Shown here piece after piece: positions 25,936-34,025 of a stretch of DNA of 64,000 bases; position 1 is the first letter of the stretch, and each line of letters begins with the position of its first letter. Below the pieces are notes generated by a model that searched no databases, was not told the DNA's origin, and saw only the letters and a program-made list of their open reading frames with translations. The position numbers and the translations under genes are program-made. This stretch comes from an uncultured Roseobacter sp. (GTDB lineage: Bacteria > Pseudomonadota > Alphaproteobacteria > Rhodobacterales > Rhodobacteraceae): the NCBI RefSeq assembly GCF_947493125.1, contig NZ_CANLQB010000006.1:282501-346500 (forward strand), in the 5' to 3' direction.

Positions 25936-26538
25936 TCACTCATCTCCTTGCGGCATCAATCGAGTCGCACGCAAACCACGACCCCGCGTCTGGCTTTCGA
26001 TGAGAATAAAATCACCTCGAAACTCTGGGACGGCATAGAAAGCGACCCACCCTGCAGCTTTTTGCTCTCCTCCGACATAAATCGCCTGTGTGTCTGCGAT
26101 GAAGGCAGTCAAAAACTCATCCGGCAAAACATCTCTGAAAAAGATCGAGCAATGATATGTCAGCCCATCGGGATCGACGCTTTGGCCGACGAAGACGGCA
26201 ATCGGTAAGGGCGGCTCATCAGGTGTCAACGCAAGATACCCAGAGTAGTCGGTTACCTCCGCTTCGATCTGAGGAACGAAGACTTGAAGCTCCTCGTTAG
26301 GGATTACCTCCCAACCGAAGCGAGTAGCTAGTTCACTCACCTGATCCAAATCGAACATCTCATTCAGACAGAACCCGTAAAAAGCGCTAAGCGCAGAGTT
26401 GGTCTGATTTTCCACCAACTCCTCGGCGAGCGCGGGATATGAACAGAGCGTTACAACACCGACCGCCACGCACCGACGTAATACCGACGTGATACCGACG
26501 CAAAACCGATGCGCCACCGACGGGGCCATTTCAGTCAT
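25936..26538 (-). CDS. Secreted protein of unknown function, lower G+C than neighbours
   Basis: 200 residues; an N-terminal hydrophobic stretch (VLRRCVAVGVVTLCSYPALA) ending ALA-EE is a signal peptide. The mature part includes FYGFCLNEMFDLDQVSELATRFGW and a region around LTYHCSIFF, then ends with GDFILIESQTRG. No family recognised. Its ATG lies within the LivG stop region (8-base overlap), so it is translationally coupled to LivG, yet its base composition and codon use are visibly more A+T-rich than any gene around it. It may be a late arrival inserted in the operon. Confidence 0.7.
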   Translation of the reverse strand: MTEMAPSVAHRFCVGITSVLRRCVAVGVVTLCSYPALAEELVENQTNSALSAFYGFCLNEMFDLDQVSELATRFGWEVIPNEELQVFVPQIEAEVTDYSGYLALTPDEPPLPIAVFVGQSVDPDGLTYHCSIFFRDVLPDEFLTAFIADTQAIYVGGEQKAAGWVAFYAVPEFRGDFILIESQTRGRGLRATRLMPQGDE

Positions 26539-27349
26539 GGGCGACCCCCAGATAGGCGTCGATCACCGCCTGATTTCCACGCACCTCATCCGGCGTCCCG
26601 TCGCCGATCTTCTTGCCGTAATCCATCACGACCACCCGGTCGCTCAGGTCCATGACCACGCCCATGTCATGCTCGATGAGCGCGATGGTCGTGCCGAACT
26701 CGTCATTCACGTCGAGGATGAAGCGGCTCATGTCCTCTTTCTCCTCGACGTTCATGCCCGCCATCGGCTCGTCCAGCAGCAGCAGCGACGGCTCCGCCGC
26801 TAGCGCCCGCGCCAGCTCCACGCGCTTTTTCAACCCGTAGGGCAGGCGCGACACCGGCGTCTTGCGGATCGCCTGAATTTCCAGAAAATCAATAATCTTT
26901 TCAGAAACTTCCCGGTTTTCCGTCTCCTCTTTCTCCGCCTTGCCCAGCCAGAACGACTGCGAAAACAGCCCCGTCTTCATATGGGTCAGCCGCCCGGTCA
27001 TCACGTTGTCGAGCACGCTCATGCCTTCGAAAAGTGCGATGTTCTGAAACGTCCGCGCAATCCCCTGCTGCGCCACCTGGTAGGGCTTCATCGGGGGCCG
27101 TGGCGCGCCCTTGTAATAGACCTGCCCCTCCTGCGGGACATAGAAGCCCGAGATGACATTCAGCATCGAGGATTTGCCCGCCCCATTCGGCCCGATGATC
27201 GCCCGGATCTCCCCTTCGCGGATGTCAAAAGAGATGTCCTTGATCGCCTCAACCCCCCCGAATCGCAGGGTAATATTGCGCATCTCCATGACCACGCCAC
27301 CGATCTTGCGGCCGTCCTCGGTGGTATAGCCTTCGGTCTGATCAAGCAT
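26531..27349 (-). CDS. livG: Branched-chain-type ABC transporter ATPase, LivG-like
   Basis: 272 residues from MLDQTEGYTTEDG. Walker A is GPNGAGKSSMLNVISG, the signature region is SRLPYGLKKRVELARAL, Walker B is LLLLDEPMAGMNVEEKEDM and the H-loop is in ALIEHDMGVVMDL. LivG-type features are GIARTFQNIALFEGMSV and the spacing after Walker A. GGAGGGG lies just upstream of the ATG at 27349; open frame further upstream is not protein-like. First gene of a segment followed by the coupled low-G+C gene. Confidence 0.93.
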   Translation of the reverse strand: MLDQTEGYTTEDGRKIGGVVMEMRNITLRFGGVEAIKDISFDIREGEIRAIIGPNGAGKSSMLNVISGFYVPQEGQVYYKGAPRPPMKPYQVAQQGIARTFQNIALFEGMSVLDNVMTGRLTHMKTGLFSQSFWLGKAEKEETENREVSEKIIDFLEIQAIRKTPVSRLPYGLKKRVELARALAAEPSLLLLDEPMAGMNVEEKEDMSRFILDVNDEFGTTIALIEHDMGVVMDLSDRVVVMDYGKKIGDGTPDEVRGNQAVIDAYLGVAHD

Positions 27350-27437
27350 GTCGTGCCCCTCCCGCGCGGTGCTTGCGCGAAACGTTAACCACTTTGTGTT
27401 TATGGTTGTCGCGGGAGCAGCAAAAGGAACCGCGGCC

Positions 27438-27617
27438 ATGTCGAACGACTGGGAACGGAATTGCCTGATCGAAATGGCGCGCAGCCACAAACGCGCAGGC
27501 CTGAGCCGCGCCGCGGCCATCAAGGACATCAACGCCGCCCTGCGCGGATTTTCCACACATTTCCACATCAGCCGCGCCGTCAGCGCCGCGTACAACGGAC
27601 CAAAAGCCAGCATCTGA
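27438..27617 (+). CDS. Small hypothetical protein, divergent from livG
   Basis: 59 residues, MSNDWERNCLIEMARSHKRA at the start, then GLSRAAAIKDINAALRGFSTH. AAAGGAA lies upstream of the ATG. Basic and probably helical. It is on the opposite strand to both neighbours, between livG and the acyl-CoA ligase. No family recognised and it could be spurious, though composition and the ribosome site look acceptable. Confidence 0.45.
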   Translation: MSNDWERNCLIEMARSHKRAGLSRAAAIKDINAALRGFSTHFHISRAVSAAYNGPKASI

Positions 27618-27670
27618 CCACCCCCTGCGGGAGGGTGGGCGGGGCGATGGCGCAGCCGAGCGTCGTCCCA

Positions 27671-29641
27671 TCATTCCGCCGCCATCTTCTGAGCCACCGC
27701 CTGAACGGCCGCTGACCGCACTTCCAAGGTGGCCGAAATCGACCCCTTGCGCCCATCCTCATAGGTCACTTCCGTGACCGTGCTGACCGACGTCGACCCG
27801 TCATAGAGCGCGGCAATGATATCGGAGTATTTCTCTTCAATGATCCGGCGGCGCACCTTGCGCGTGCGCGTCAGCTCGCCGTCATCCGCATCCAACTCCT
27901 TGTGCAGCACGACGAAGCGGTGCACCTGACAGCCCGACAGCATGTCGTCCTGCGCGACCGAGGCGTTCACCTCCTCCACATGGCTCTGGATCGTGTCCAT
28001 CACCTGCGGGTGACGCGCCAGCTCCTGATAAGAGGCGTAACCGATGTTGTTCCGCTCCGCCCAGTTGCCCACCGCCGTCAGGTCGATGTTGATGAAGGCC
28101 GTGCATTCATCCCGCCCGTTCCCGAAGACCACGGCTTCGAGAATGTTGGGGAAGAACTTCAGCTTGTTCTCGACATATTTCGGCGCAAAGAGCGCGCCTG
28201 ACGCCATCTGCCCCACGTCCTTCGCGCGGTCGATGATGCGCAGATGCCCGGTGTCTTCCTCGACGAACCCCGCATCCCCCGTGGCCACCCAGCCCTCGGC
28301 ATCCTTGGTGCCCGCCGTGCTCTCGGGGTTCTTGTAATACTCCACAAACACCCCGGGCGAGCGATAGAATACCTCGCCATTCTCCGCGATCTTCAGCTCG
28401 ACACCCGGGCAGCAGACACCCACCGTATCGCTGCGCACCTCGCCATCGGGCTGCGCGGTGATGAACACCGTCGCCTCGGTCTGACCATAAAGCTGTTTGA
28501 GGTTGATCCCCAAAGACCGATAGAAATCAAAGATTTCCGGGCCAATGGCTTCCCCCGCGGTATAGCCCACCCGCACGCGGGAAAACCCCAGCGTGTTCTT
28601 CAGCGGACCATAGATGAAGAGCTCTCCGAGGTTGTACTTGAACCGGTCCCACTGGCTCACCGACTGCCCATCCAGGATCGCCGGTCCCACCTTCCGCGCC
28701 TGCGCCATGCAGACGTCAAAGAGCCACTTCTTGAAACGCCCCGCATCCTCCATACGGATCATCACATTGGTCAGCTGCGTCTCGAACACGCGCGGCGGCG
28801 CGAAGTAGTACGTCGGCCCGATCTCGCGCAGGTCCACATGCATCGTATCCGCGCTCTCCGGGCAATTCGTGCAGAAGCCCGTCCACATCGCCTGACCCAC
28901 CGAAAAGATGAAATCGCCGACCCAGGCCATCGGCAGATAGGCCAGAATATCATCCGTCTGGCGCAAATCATCGAATTCAGAGGAGGACTTCGAGGTCTCG
29001 ATCACATTGCGATTGCTGAGCACCACACCCTTGGGCTTACCCGTCGTCCCCGAGGTATACAGCATCACGCAGGTGCTGTCGTAATCCAGCCGTGCCTGCC
29101 GCGCTTCCAACTCGCCCAAGAGTTCATCGCGCTTGGCCCGCCCCACGTCCTGAATGTGGCTGTATTGATGCAGGCGGGAATGGTCGTACTTCCGCAAGCC
29201 GCGCGGATCGAGGTAGATCATCTGCTCGAAATTCGGCAACTCCGCCTGCACCTCGATGACCTTGTCAACCTGCTCCTGATCGCCTGCAATCACAAAGCGC
29301 GCACCGCAATGGCCCAGCACGTACGACATCTCTTCGGCGACCGCGTCCTGATAGAGCGGCACCGGCACAGCGCCGCACATCTCTGCCGCCACCATCGACC
29401 AATAGAGATAAGGCCGGTTGCGTCCGATGACGGCGACGAAATCGCCCTCGGCCACGCCGAGATCCAGCATCCCAAGCGCCAGTGCTTCAACCTCCTCGCG
29501 CGTCTCCGCCCAGGTCCAGCTCTGCCAGATGCCATACTCCTTCTCGCGATACGCGGGCGCGCTCGCAAACTCCGTGGCATTGCGGTGCAGAAGCGCCGGG
29601 ACGGACTGCAGCCCGCCAGCGCCTGTCGTGCGTTCACTCAA
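27671..29641 (-). CDS. AMP-binding long-chain acyl-CoA synthetase family protein
   Basis: 656 residues. Adenylate-forming enzyme of the FadD15/long-chain type that activates a carboxylic acid to its CoA thioester. The P-loop LYTSGTTGKPKGVVLSNRNV, the GQTEATVF region, WVATGDAGFVEEDTGHLRIIDRAKD and the late C-terminal domain are all intact. The start is a TTG at 29641 with GGGAGG seven bases upstream; no ATG fits. Placement beside the uptake genes suggests it activates the imported acid. The divergent neighbour is a hybrid histidine kinase. Confidence 0.9.
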   Translation of the reverse strand: MSERTTGAGGLQSVPALLHRNATEFASAPAYREKEYGIWQSWTWAETREEVEALALGMLDLGVAEGDFVAVIGRNRPYLYWSMVAAEMCGAVPVPLYQDAVAEEMSYVLGHCGARFVIAGDQEQVDKVIEVQAELPNFEQMIYLDPRGLRKYDHSRLHQYSHIQDVGRAKRDELLGELEARQARLDYDSTCVMLYTSGTTGKPKGVVLSNRNVIETSKSSSEFDDLRQTDDILAYLPMAWVGDFIFSVGQAMWTGFCTNCPESADTMHVDLREIGPTYYFAPPRVFETQLTNVMIRMEDAGRFKKWLFDVCMAQARKVGPAILDGQSVSQWDRFKYNLGELFIYGPLKNTLGFSRVRVGYTAGEAIGPEIFDFYRSLGINLKQLYGQTEATVFITAQPDGEVRSDTVGVCCPGVELKIAENGEVFYRSPGVFVEYYKNPESTAGTKDAEGWVATGDAGFVEEDTGHLRIIDRAKDVGQMASGALFAPKYVENKLKFFPNILEAVVFGNGRDECTAFINIDLTAVGNWAERNNIGYASYQELARHPQVMDTIQSHVEEVNASVAQDDMLSGCQVHRFVVLHKELDADDGELTRTRKVRRRIIEEKYSDIIAALYDGSTSVSTVTEVTYEDGRKGSISATLEVRSAAVQAVAQKMAAE

Positions 29642-29863
29642 CTGTTGTCCTCCCAGACCTTGCCTTTTTCAGACAAGCGCCGCGTGTGCGCGGTCATACA
29701 GATAACAATGTGTCTTTTAGGGTCGGCGTCAACTTTTTCGTCATGATTTCTCAATCCTTACGAATTGTTACACCGCCCGGTTTCGAGTTGCCGACAATGC
29801 AGATTTTCCTCACCCGATTCCATGATAGGATCGCGCGGCGCAGCATCCGGCAGGGGAGGGGAC

Positions 29864-31774
29864 GTGGCCGTTACAGACAGCAGACGACAGGAGCTGATGG
29901 CCGCCGGGCTCAACCTGATCGGCCAATCGCTCACGATCTACGATTCCGATCTGCGGCTGGCGGTCTGCAACGGCCCGTTCCAGCGCATGTTCGATCTGCC
30001 GGACGCGCTGGTCACCCCCGGCGCCACCTTCGAAGACACCATCCGCCATCTGGTGAACCGCGGTGAATACGGCGAAGTGGCCGACGTCGACGCTTTCGTG
30101 ACCGAGCGGGTCGAGCAGGCCCGCGCGTTCGAGCCGCATTACATGGAGCGCACGCGCTCCAACGGGCGCATCATCAGCGTCGAGGGCGCGCCACTGCCGC
30201 AGGGCGGTTGGGTTACGGTCTACACCGACATCACGCGCACCAAGCAGCAGGAAGCGCTGCTGCAAAGCCGCTCGGAGGAGCTGTCGGACCAGCTCAACAC
30301 CTATGCCGAGGAACTCTCCAGCACCAACCGCGCGCTGGCGGCGATGAACGCCGCCCTGCAGGAGGCCAAGCGCGAGCTGACCGAGATCGAGGCGCGCACC
30401 CGCCTGACGACCGAGATGATGCCCGCGCATATCGCCCATGTGGATGCCTCCGGCCACTACACCTATTCCAACCGCCAGCTCAGCAGCGTGATGCCGGGGC
30501 GGCCCTCCGACATCTCCGGCATGCACATCAGCGACGCGCTTGGCGCCTCTGCCTACAACCGGGTTGCGCCACATCTGAGCACGGCCTACGACGGGCAGCC
30601 CTCCGTTTTCGAGTTCACCGATGATGCCAGCGCCCGGCGCATCCGCGCGGCCTTCACGCCGGATACGCGCGGCGGCGTCTACATCCTGTCGATGGACGTC
30701 ACCGCCGAGATGCAGGCCCGCGTCGCGCTGCAGCAGACGCGCCGCCGTGCGCTCGCCGCGCAGATCACCTCTGGCCTCACTCATGACTTCTCGAACCTGC
30801 TGACCATCATTCTGGGGCTGCAATCGAAGCTTCTGCGCCAAGACGGCCTGCCGCCGGACGTGCGTGAGATGGCAGGTGGCACGCTGGCGGCCGCGCGCCG
30901 GGGCGGCACCTTGCTCAGCAGCATTGCGGGCATGACCGCAGACCGGACCCTGCGTCCGAGGGCGACGGACCTGCGGCACCTGATGGACAACCTGCGCACG
31001 CTGGCCGACCACACATTGCCCGCGGGCGTGACGCTGGAGATCGACAGCACCGCCCCGAACCAGACGATCATGCTGGACGCCGGCATGGCGACCGACAGCC
31101 TCCTGAACCTCATTCTGAACGCCCGTGACGCCTGTGGCGCAACCGGCCGTATCCGGGTGACCCAGCGCATCGTGCACAACACCTGGATCGAATGGCAGGT
31201 GAGCGATACCGGCCCCGGATTTTCCGACCGCGCATTGAGCCACGGCTTTGACCCCTTTTTCACAACCAAGGGCGCCGAGGGCTCCGGTCTCGGACTGCCC
31301 ATGGTCTATGACATGACCAAGCTCGCGGGCGGCGACTTGCGGCTGGAGAACACCGGGCAGGGCGCGCGCGTGGTGCTGCGACTGCCCTACCGACCTGCCG
31401 CCCTGACCGAACAGGCGCTCGTCTTGCTGGTGGAAGACCGCGACGATTTGCGCGCGCTCTACCGCGACATGCTGACCGGGCTGAACCACTCCGTGATCGA
31501 GGCGGCCAGCGCCGACGAGGCCAGCGCCCTGATGGCCGATCTCCCCGAGATTTCGCTGGTTCTGTCGGATATCCAGCTGGCCGGTGAGGCCACGGGAATC
31601 GACCTTGCCGAGCGTCTCACGGGCGTTGTGCCGGTTGTTCTGATGACCTCCCTGCCCCCCGATGATCCGCTCTTCCAGAGTGCACAGAAAGCGGCACCCT
31701 TGCTCCAGAAGCCCTTCGGCGCAGACACGCTCGACGCGCTCCTCACCCATCCTGCAAAAGCCATCGCCTCATGA
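29864..31774 (+). CDS. Hybrid sensor histidine kinase with two PAS domains
   Basis: 636 residues from a GTG preceded by GGGGAGG. Order: PAS-7-type sensor domain (about 10-125), coiled coil (128-180), second PAS (185-290), dimerisation domain with HDFSN and phospho-accepting His307, ATPase domain (NLILNARDAC, DTGPGF, GSGLGLPMV), and a C-terminal receiver domain with Asp569 in LVLSDIQLAG and the Lys in LLQKPF. There are no membrane segments, so it senses something in the cytoplasm. It overlaps the response-regulator gene (ATGA) and is divergent from the acyl-CoA ligase, a likely target. Confidence 0.92.
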   Translation: MAVTDSRRQELMAAGLNLIGQSLTIYDSDLRLAVCNGPFQRMFDLPDALVTPGATFEDTIRHLVNRGEYGEVADVDAFVTERVEQARAFEPHYMERTRSNGRIISVEGAPLPQGGWVTVYTDITRTKQQEALLQSRSEELSDQLNTYAEELSSTNRALAAMNAALQEAKRELTEIEARTRLTTEMMPAHIAHVDASGHYTYSNRQLSSVMPGRPSDISGMHISDALGASAYNRVAPHLSTAYDGQPSVFEFTDDASARRIRAAFTPDTRGGVYILSMDVTAEMQARVALQQTRRRALAAQITSGLTHDFSNLLTIILGLQSKLLRQDGLPPDVREMAGGTLAAARRGGTLLSSIAGMTADRTLRPRATDLRHLMDNLRTLADHTLPAGVTLEIDSTAPNQTIMLDAGMATDSLLNLILNARDACGATGRIRVTQRIVHNTWIEWQVSDTGPGFSDRALSHGFDPFFTTKGAEGSGLGLPMVYDMTKLAGGDLRLENTGQGARVVLRLPYRPAALTEQALVLLVEDRDDLRALYRDMLTGLNHSVIEAASADEASALMADLPEISLVLSDIQLAGEATGIDLAERLTGVVPVVLMTSLPPDDPLFQSAQKAAPLLQKPFGADTLDALLTHPAKAIAS

Positions 31775-32472
31775 CCGCCCCTCTTGTCACCATTCTGGAC
31801 GACGAACCTGCCATCCGCTCCATGCTGACCGACGCGCTGGAGGACGCGGGCTTCCGCACGCTCAGCTTCGCGCGCGCCCAGGCCTTCACCGCCGCGCTGG
31901 CCCAGCATCAGCCCGATGTCTGTCTCGTCGATCTGTCGCTGCCCGATACGGATGGGCTGACGCTGGTGCACAAGCTGGCGCTGGAGCAGGGCGCCATCGT
32001 GATCATCATCTCGGGCCGCGCGCTTGTGCAGGACAAGGTCACGGGGCTGGAGCTCGGAGCCGACGACTATATCATCAAGCCCTTCGATCCGGCGGAGGTC
32101 GTCGCGCGCATCCGCGCCCGCCTGCGCACGACCAGATCTGCGGCGGCGACCGGACAGACGGCGCGCTTCAACGGATGGCAGGTGCTGTTCGACCAGTACA
32201 TGCTGGAAGACGCGGGCGGTGCCCAGACCCCGTTTTCGCATGCCGAAGGCGAGGTGCTGCGGCTGTTTCTGGAAAATCCAAAGCGTCTGATCAGCCGCGC
32301 GCAGATGCAGGATCATTTGGGCGGCGCGGCCAGCGAAAGCTTTGACCGGGCGATGGATGTGCGGATCTCCCGGCTGCGCACCAAGCTGCGCGAAGACCCG
32401 AAGAACCCCCGGTTGATCAAGACGATCTACGGTGCGGGCTACATCTTTCTGGGTGACGTCACCTGGCAGTGA
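31771..32472 (+). CDS. OmpR-family response regulator
   Basis: 233 residues. Receiver domain at 1-120 with acidic pocket LDDE (9-12), phosphorylated Asp54 in CLVDLSLPD, and Lys103 in DDYIIKPFD. Winged-helix DNA-binding domain at about 135-230 (HAEGEVLRLFLENPKRLISRAQM, DVRISRLRTKLRED, TIYGAGYIF). Start/stop overlap with the kinase gene makes it the cognate partner. A plausible regulator of the uptake cluster; no target site was identified. Confidence 0.93.
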   Translation: MTAPLVTILDDEPAIRSMLTDALEDAGFRTLSFARAQAFTAALAQHQPDVCLVDLSLPDTDGLTLVHKLALEQGAIVIIISGRALVQDKVTGLELGADDYIIKPFDPAEVVARIRARLRTTRSAAATGQTARFNGWQVLFDQYMLEDAGGAQTPFSHAEGEVLRLFLENPKRLISRAQMQDHLGGAASESFDRAMDVRISRLRTKLREDPKNPRLIKTIYGAGYIFLGDVTWQ

Positions 32473-32559
32473 GGCGTTTCATGCGATCGGGAACCTTCAA
32501 TGGAAGGTCTCCATGCCCACCTCCTCGCACGAAAACTGCACCCTGACCTTGGAGAAGGG

Positions 32560-32620
32560 AGCGCCCTCGCCCCCATCGAAGGGGCTCGGGCGCTGCCCGG
32601 CGCTGCCCGCCGGGCGCGAC
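32560..32620. repeat. Dispersed double-hairpin repeat, copy 2
   Basis: Bases 32560-32602 are identical to 8795-8837 (43 bases). Hairpin B follows (GCCCGGCG / CGCCGGGC) with a different loop from copy 1, so the stem is conserved and the loop is not. It lies 87 bases after the response-regulator stop, in the gap to a convergent gene. The rest of 32473-32745 holds nothing else. Confidence 0.85.
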
Positions 32621-32745
32621 ATCCCAACCGGTGTCACACAGATAACAGGCGTATCGAGGACCTCACTGTTTCAGCCACCTATGGGCCATGGCGCTCCTTG
32701 GGCACGTCTCGAAGACATCGCCACATGGCGAGACATCCGAACAGA

Positions 32746-32773
32746 CAGGTAGGGTGGGCTTTCAGGCCACCCT
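32746..32773 (+). repeat. Dispersed 28-bp inverted-repeat motif, copy 2
   Basis: CAGGTAGGGTGGGC then TTTCAGGCCACCCT, matching the minus-strand copy at 22024-22051 at 26 of 28 bases. It overlaps the stop codon of the M20 hydrolase by two bases, so it may form that gene's 3' end. Confidence 0.7.
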
Positions 32774-33965
32774 AGGCCAGCGAGGCCACCGCATCGGCCA
32801 GCACTTTCAGCCCGACCACCAAGTCGTCCTCGTCGGTATCTTCCTCGAAGGTATGGCTCACCCCGCCAATCGACGGCACGAACAGCATCGCCACCGGCAT
32901 CAACCGCGAGACATTCGTCGCATCATGCAAGGCCCCCGATGGCATCTTGCGCCAGGTCTCCGGTGCATGCACCCGCGCCGCACGGCACAAGGCCTCCTGC
33001 AGCCCCGCATCCATATGCACCGGCTCCAACCCCAGCATCGGCCCGTAGGAGAGCTGCATCCCGCGCTGCGCCGCCACCTCCTGCGCCGTCCCGCGGATGA
33101 TCCTCTCCATCCGCGTCAAGCGATCCACATCCGCATCGCGCCACTGCATCGAAAACACCGCCCGCCCCGGCACGATGGAGGACGCATTGGGGTGCAGACT
33201 CACATGCCCGATCGTCCACACCGTCTGCGGTGTGACCACGTTGCGCAACCGCTCCTCCAGCAGCGCATTGAAGGCCGACACCGCCTGGAACGCATCCCGC
33301 CGCAGGTGCATCGGCGTCGTGCCCGCATGGTTCTGCTGGCCCTCGAAGGTGATCTTCATGTCGCGAATACCGACGATATCGGTCACCACCCCGATCTGCT
33401 CATGCGTCGCATCAAGCGTCGGGCCCTGCTCGATGTGCATCTCCATGAACCCGGAAAACTGCGTCGGATCCACTTGGCCCGTGACCATATCGGCCATCGC
33501 CGCCCGCGCCTCGGCCAGCGTCACGCCGGCATGATCACTCAGCGTATCGGCCTTCTCCATCGACAAAAGCCCCGACCACACAGTCGACCCGGTGGTCACG
33601 CCGAACCGCCCTTCCTCATCCTGAAAGGACACCACCGATACGGGCGGCCCACCCGTCGCCTGGCTTGCGCGCGCCACCTCCAGCGCCGCAACCACCCCAA
33701 GCGCACCGTCGAGCCAGCCGCCCTCCGGCTGGCTGTCACTGTGCGAACCCATCAGGAGCGATGTGCCCTCGGCGAGGCCAAAGACATTGCCCATCGGGTC
33801 CACCTCGACCTGCAGCCCGGCGTTTTCCATCCGACCCGCCAACCACCGGCGCGCCGCAATGTCGGCCTCGGAATAGGCGGGCCGCACCACACCCTTGCCC
33901 ACATCCGCAGCGCCAAAGCCGCGCAACTCATGCAAATCAGCCAGAAAACGATCGGGATCAACCAC
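32772..33965 (-). CDS. M20-family amidohydrolase (carbamoylase/allantoate type)
   Basis: 397 residues, GTG start with GGAGGGT upstream. A metal-dependent hydrolase of the N-carbamoyl-L-amino-acid hydrolase / ureidoglycolate amidohydrolase group. [19 protein letters not shown] supplies the first metal His and bridging Asp, [10 protein letters not shown] the catalytic Glu pair, and MEMHIEQGP another ligand; a dimerisation domain lies at about 205-315. The substrate cannot be set: allantoate, ureidoglycine or carbamoyl amino acids are options. It lies 60 bases after the formate dehydrogenase gene on the same strand. Confidence 0.88.
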   Translation of the reverse strand: MVDPDRFLADLHELRGFGAADVGKGVVRPAYSEADIAARRWLAGRMENAGLQVEVDPMGNVFGLAEGTSLLMGSHSDSQPEGGWLDGALGVVAALEVARASQATGGPPVSVVSFQDEEGRFGVTTGSTVWSGLLSMEKADTLSDHAGVTLAEARAAMADMVTGQVDPTQFSGFMEMHIEQGPTLDATHEQIGVVTDIVGIRDMKITFEGQQNHAGTTPMHLRRDAFQAVSAFNALLEERLRNVVTPQTVWTIGHVSLHPNASSIVPGRAVFSMQWRDADVDRLTRMERIIRGTAQEVAAQRGMQLSYGPMLGLEPVHMDAGLQEALCRAARVHAPETWRKMPSGALHDATNVSRLMPVAMLFVPSIGGVSHTFEEDTDEDDLVVGLKVLADAVASLA

Positions 33966-34025
33966 GCGCGCACCCTCCTTCGTCGGTCCGTCAGACCCTA
34001 CGCCCCGCTGCCGACAAAGAGAAGA

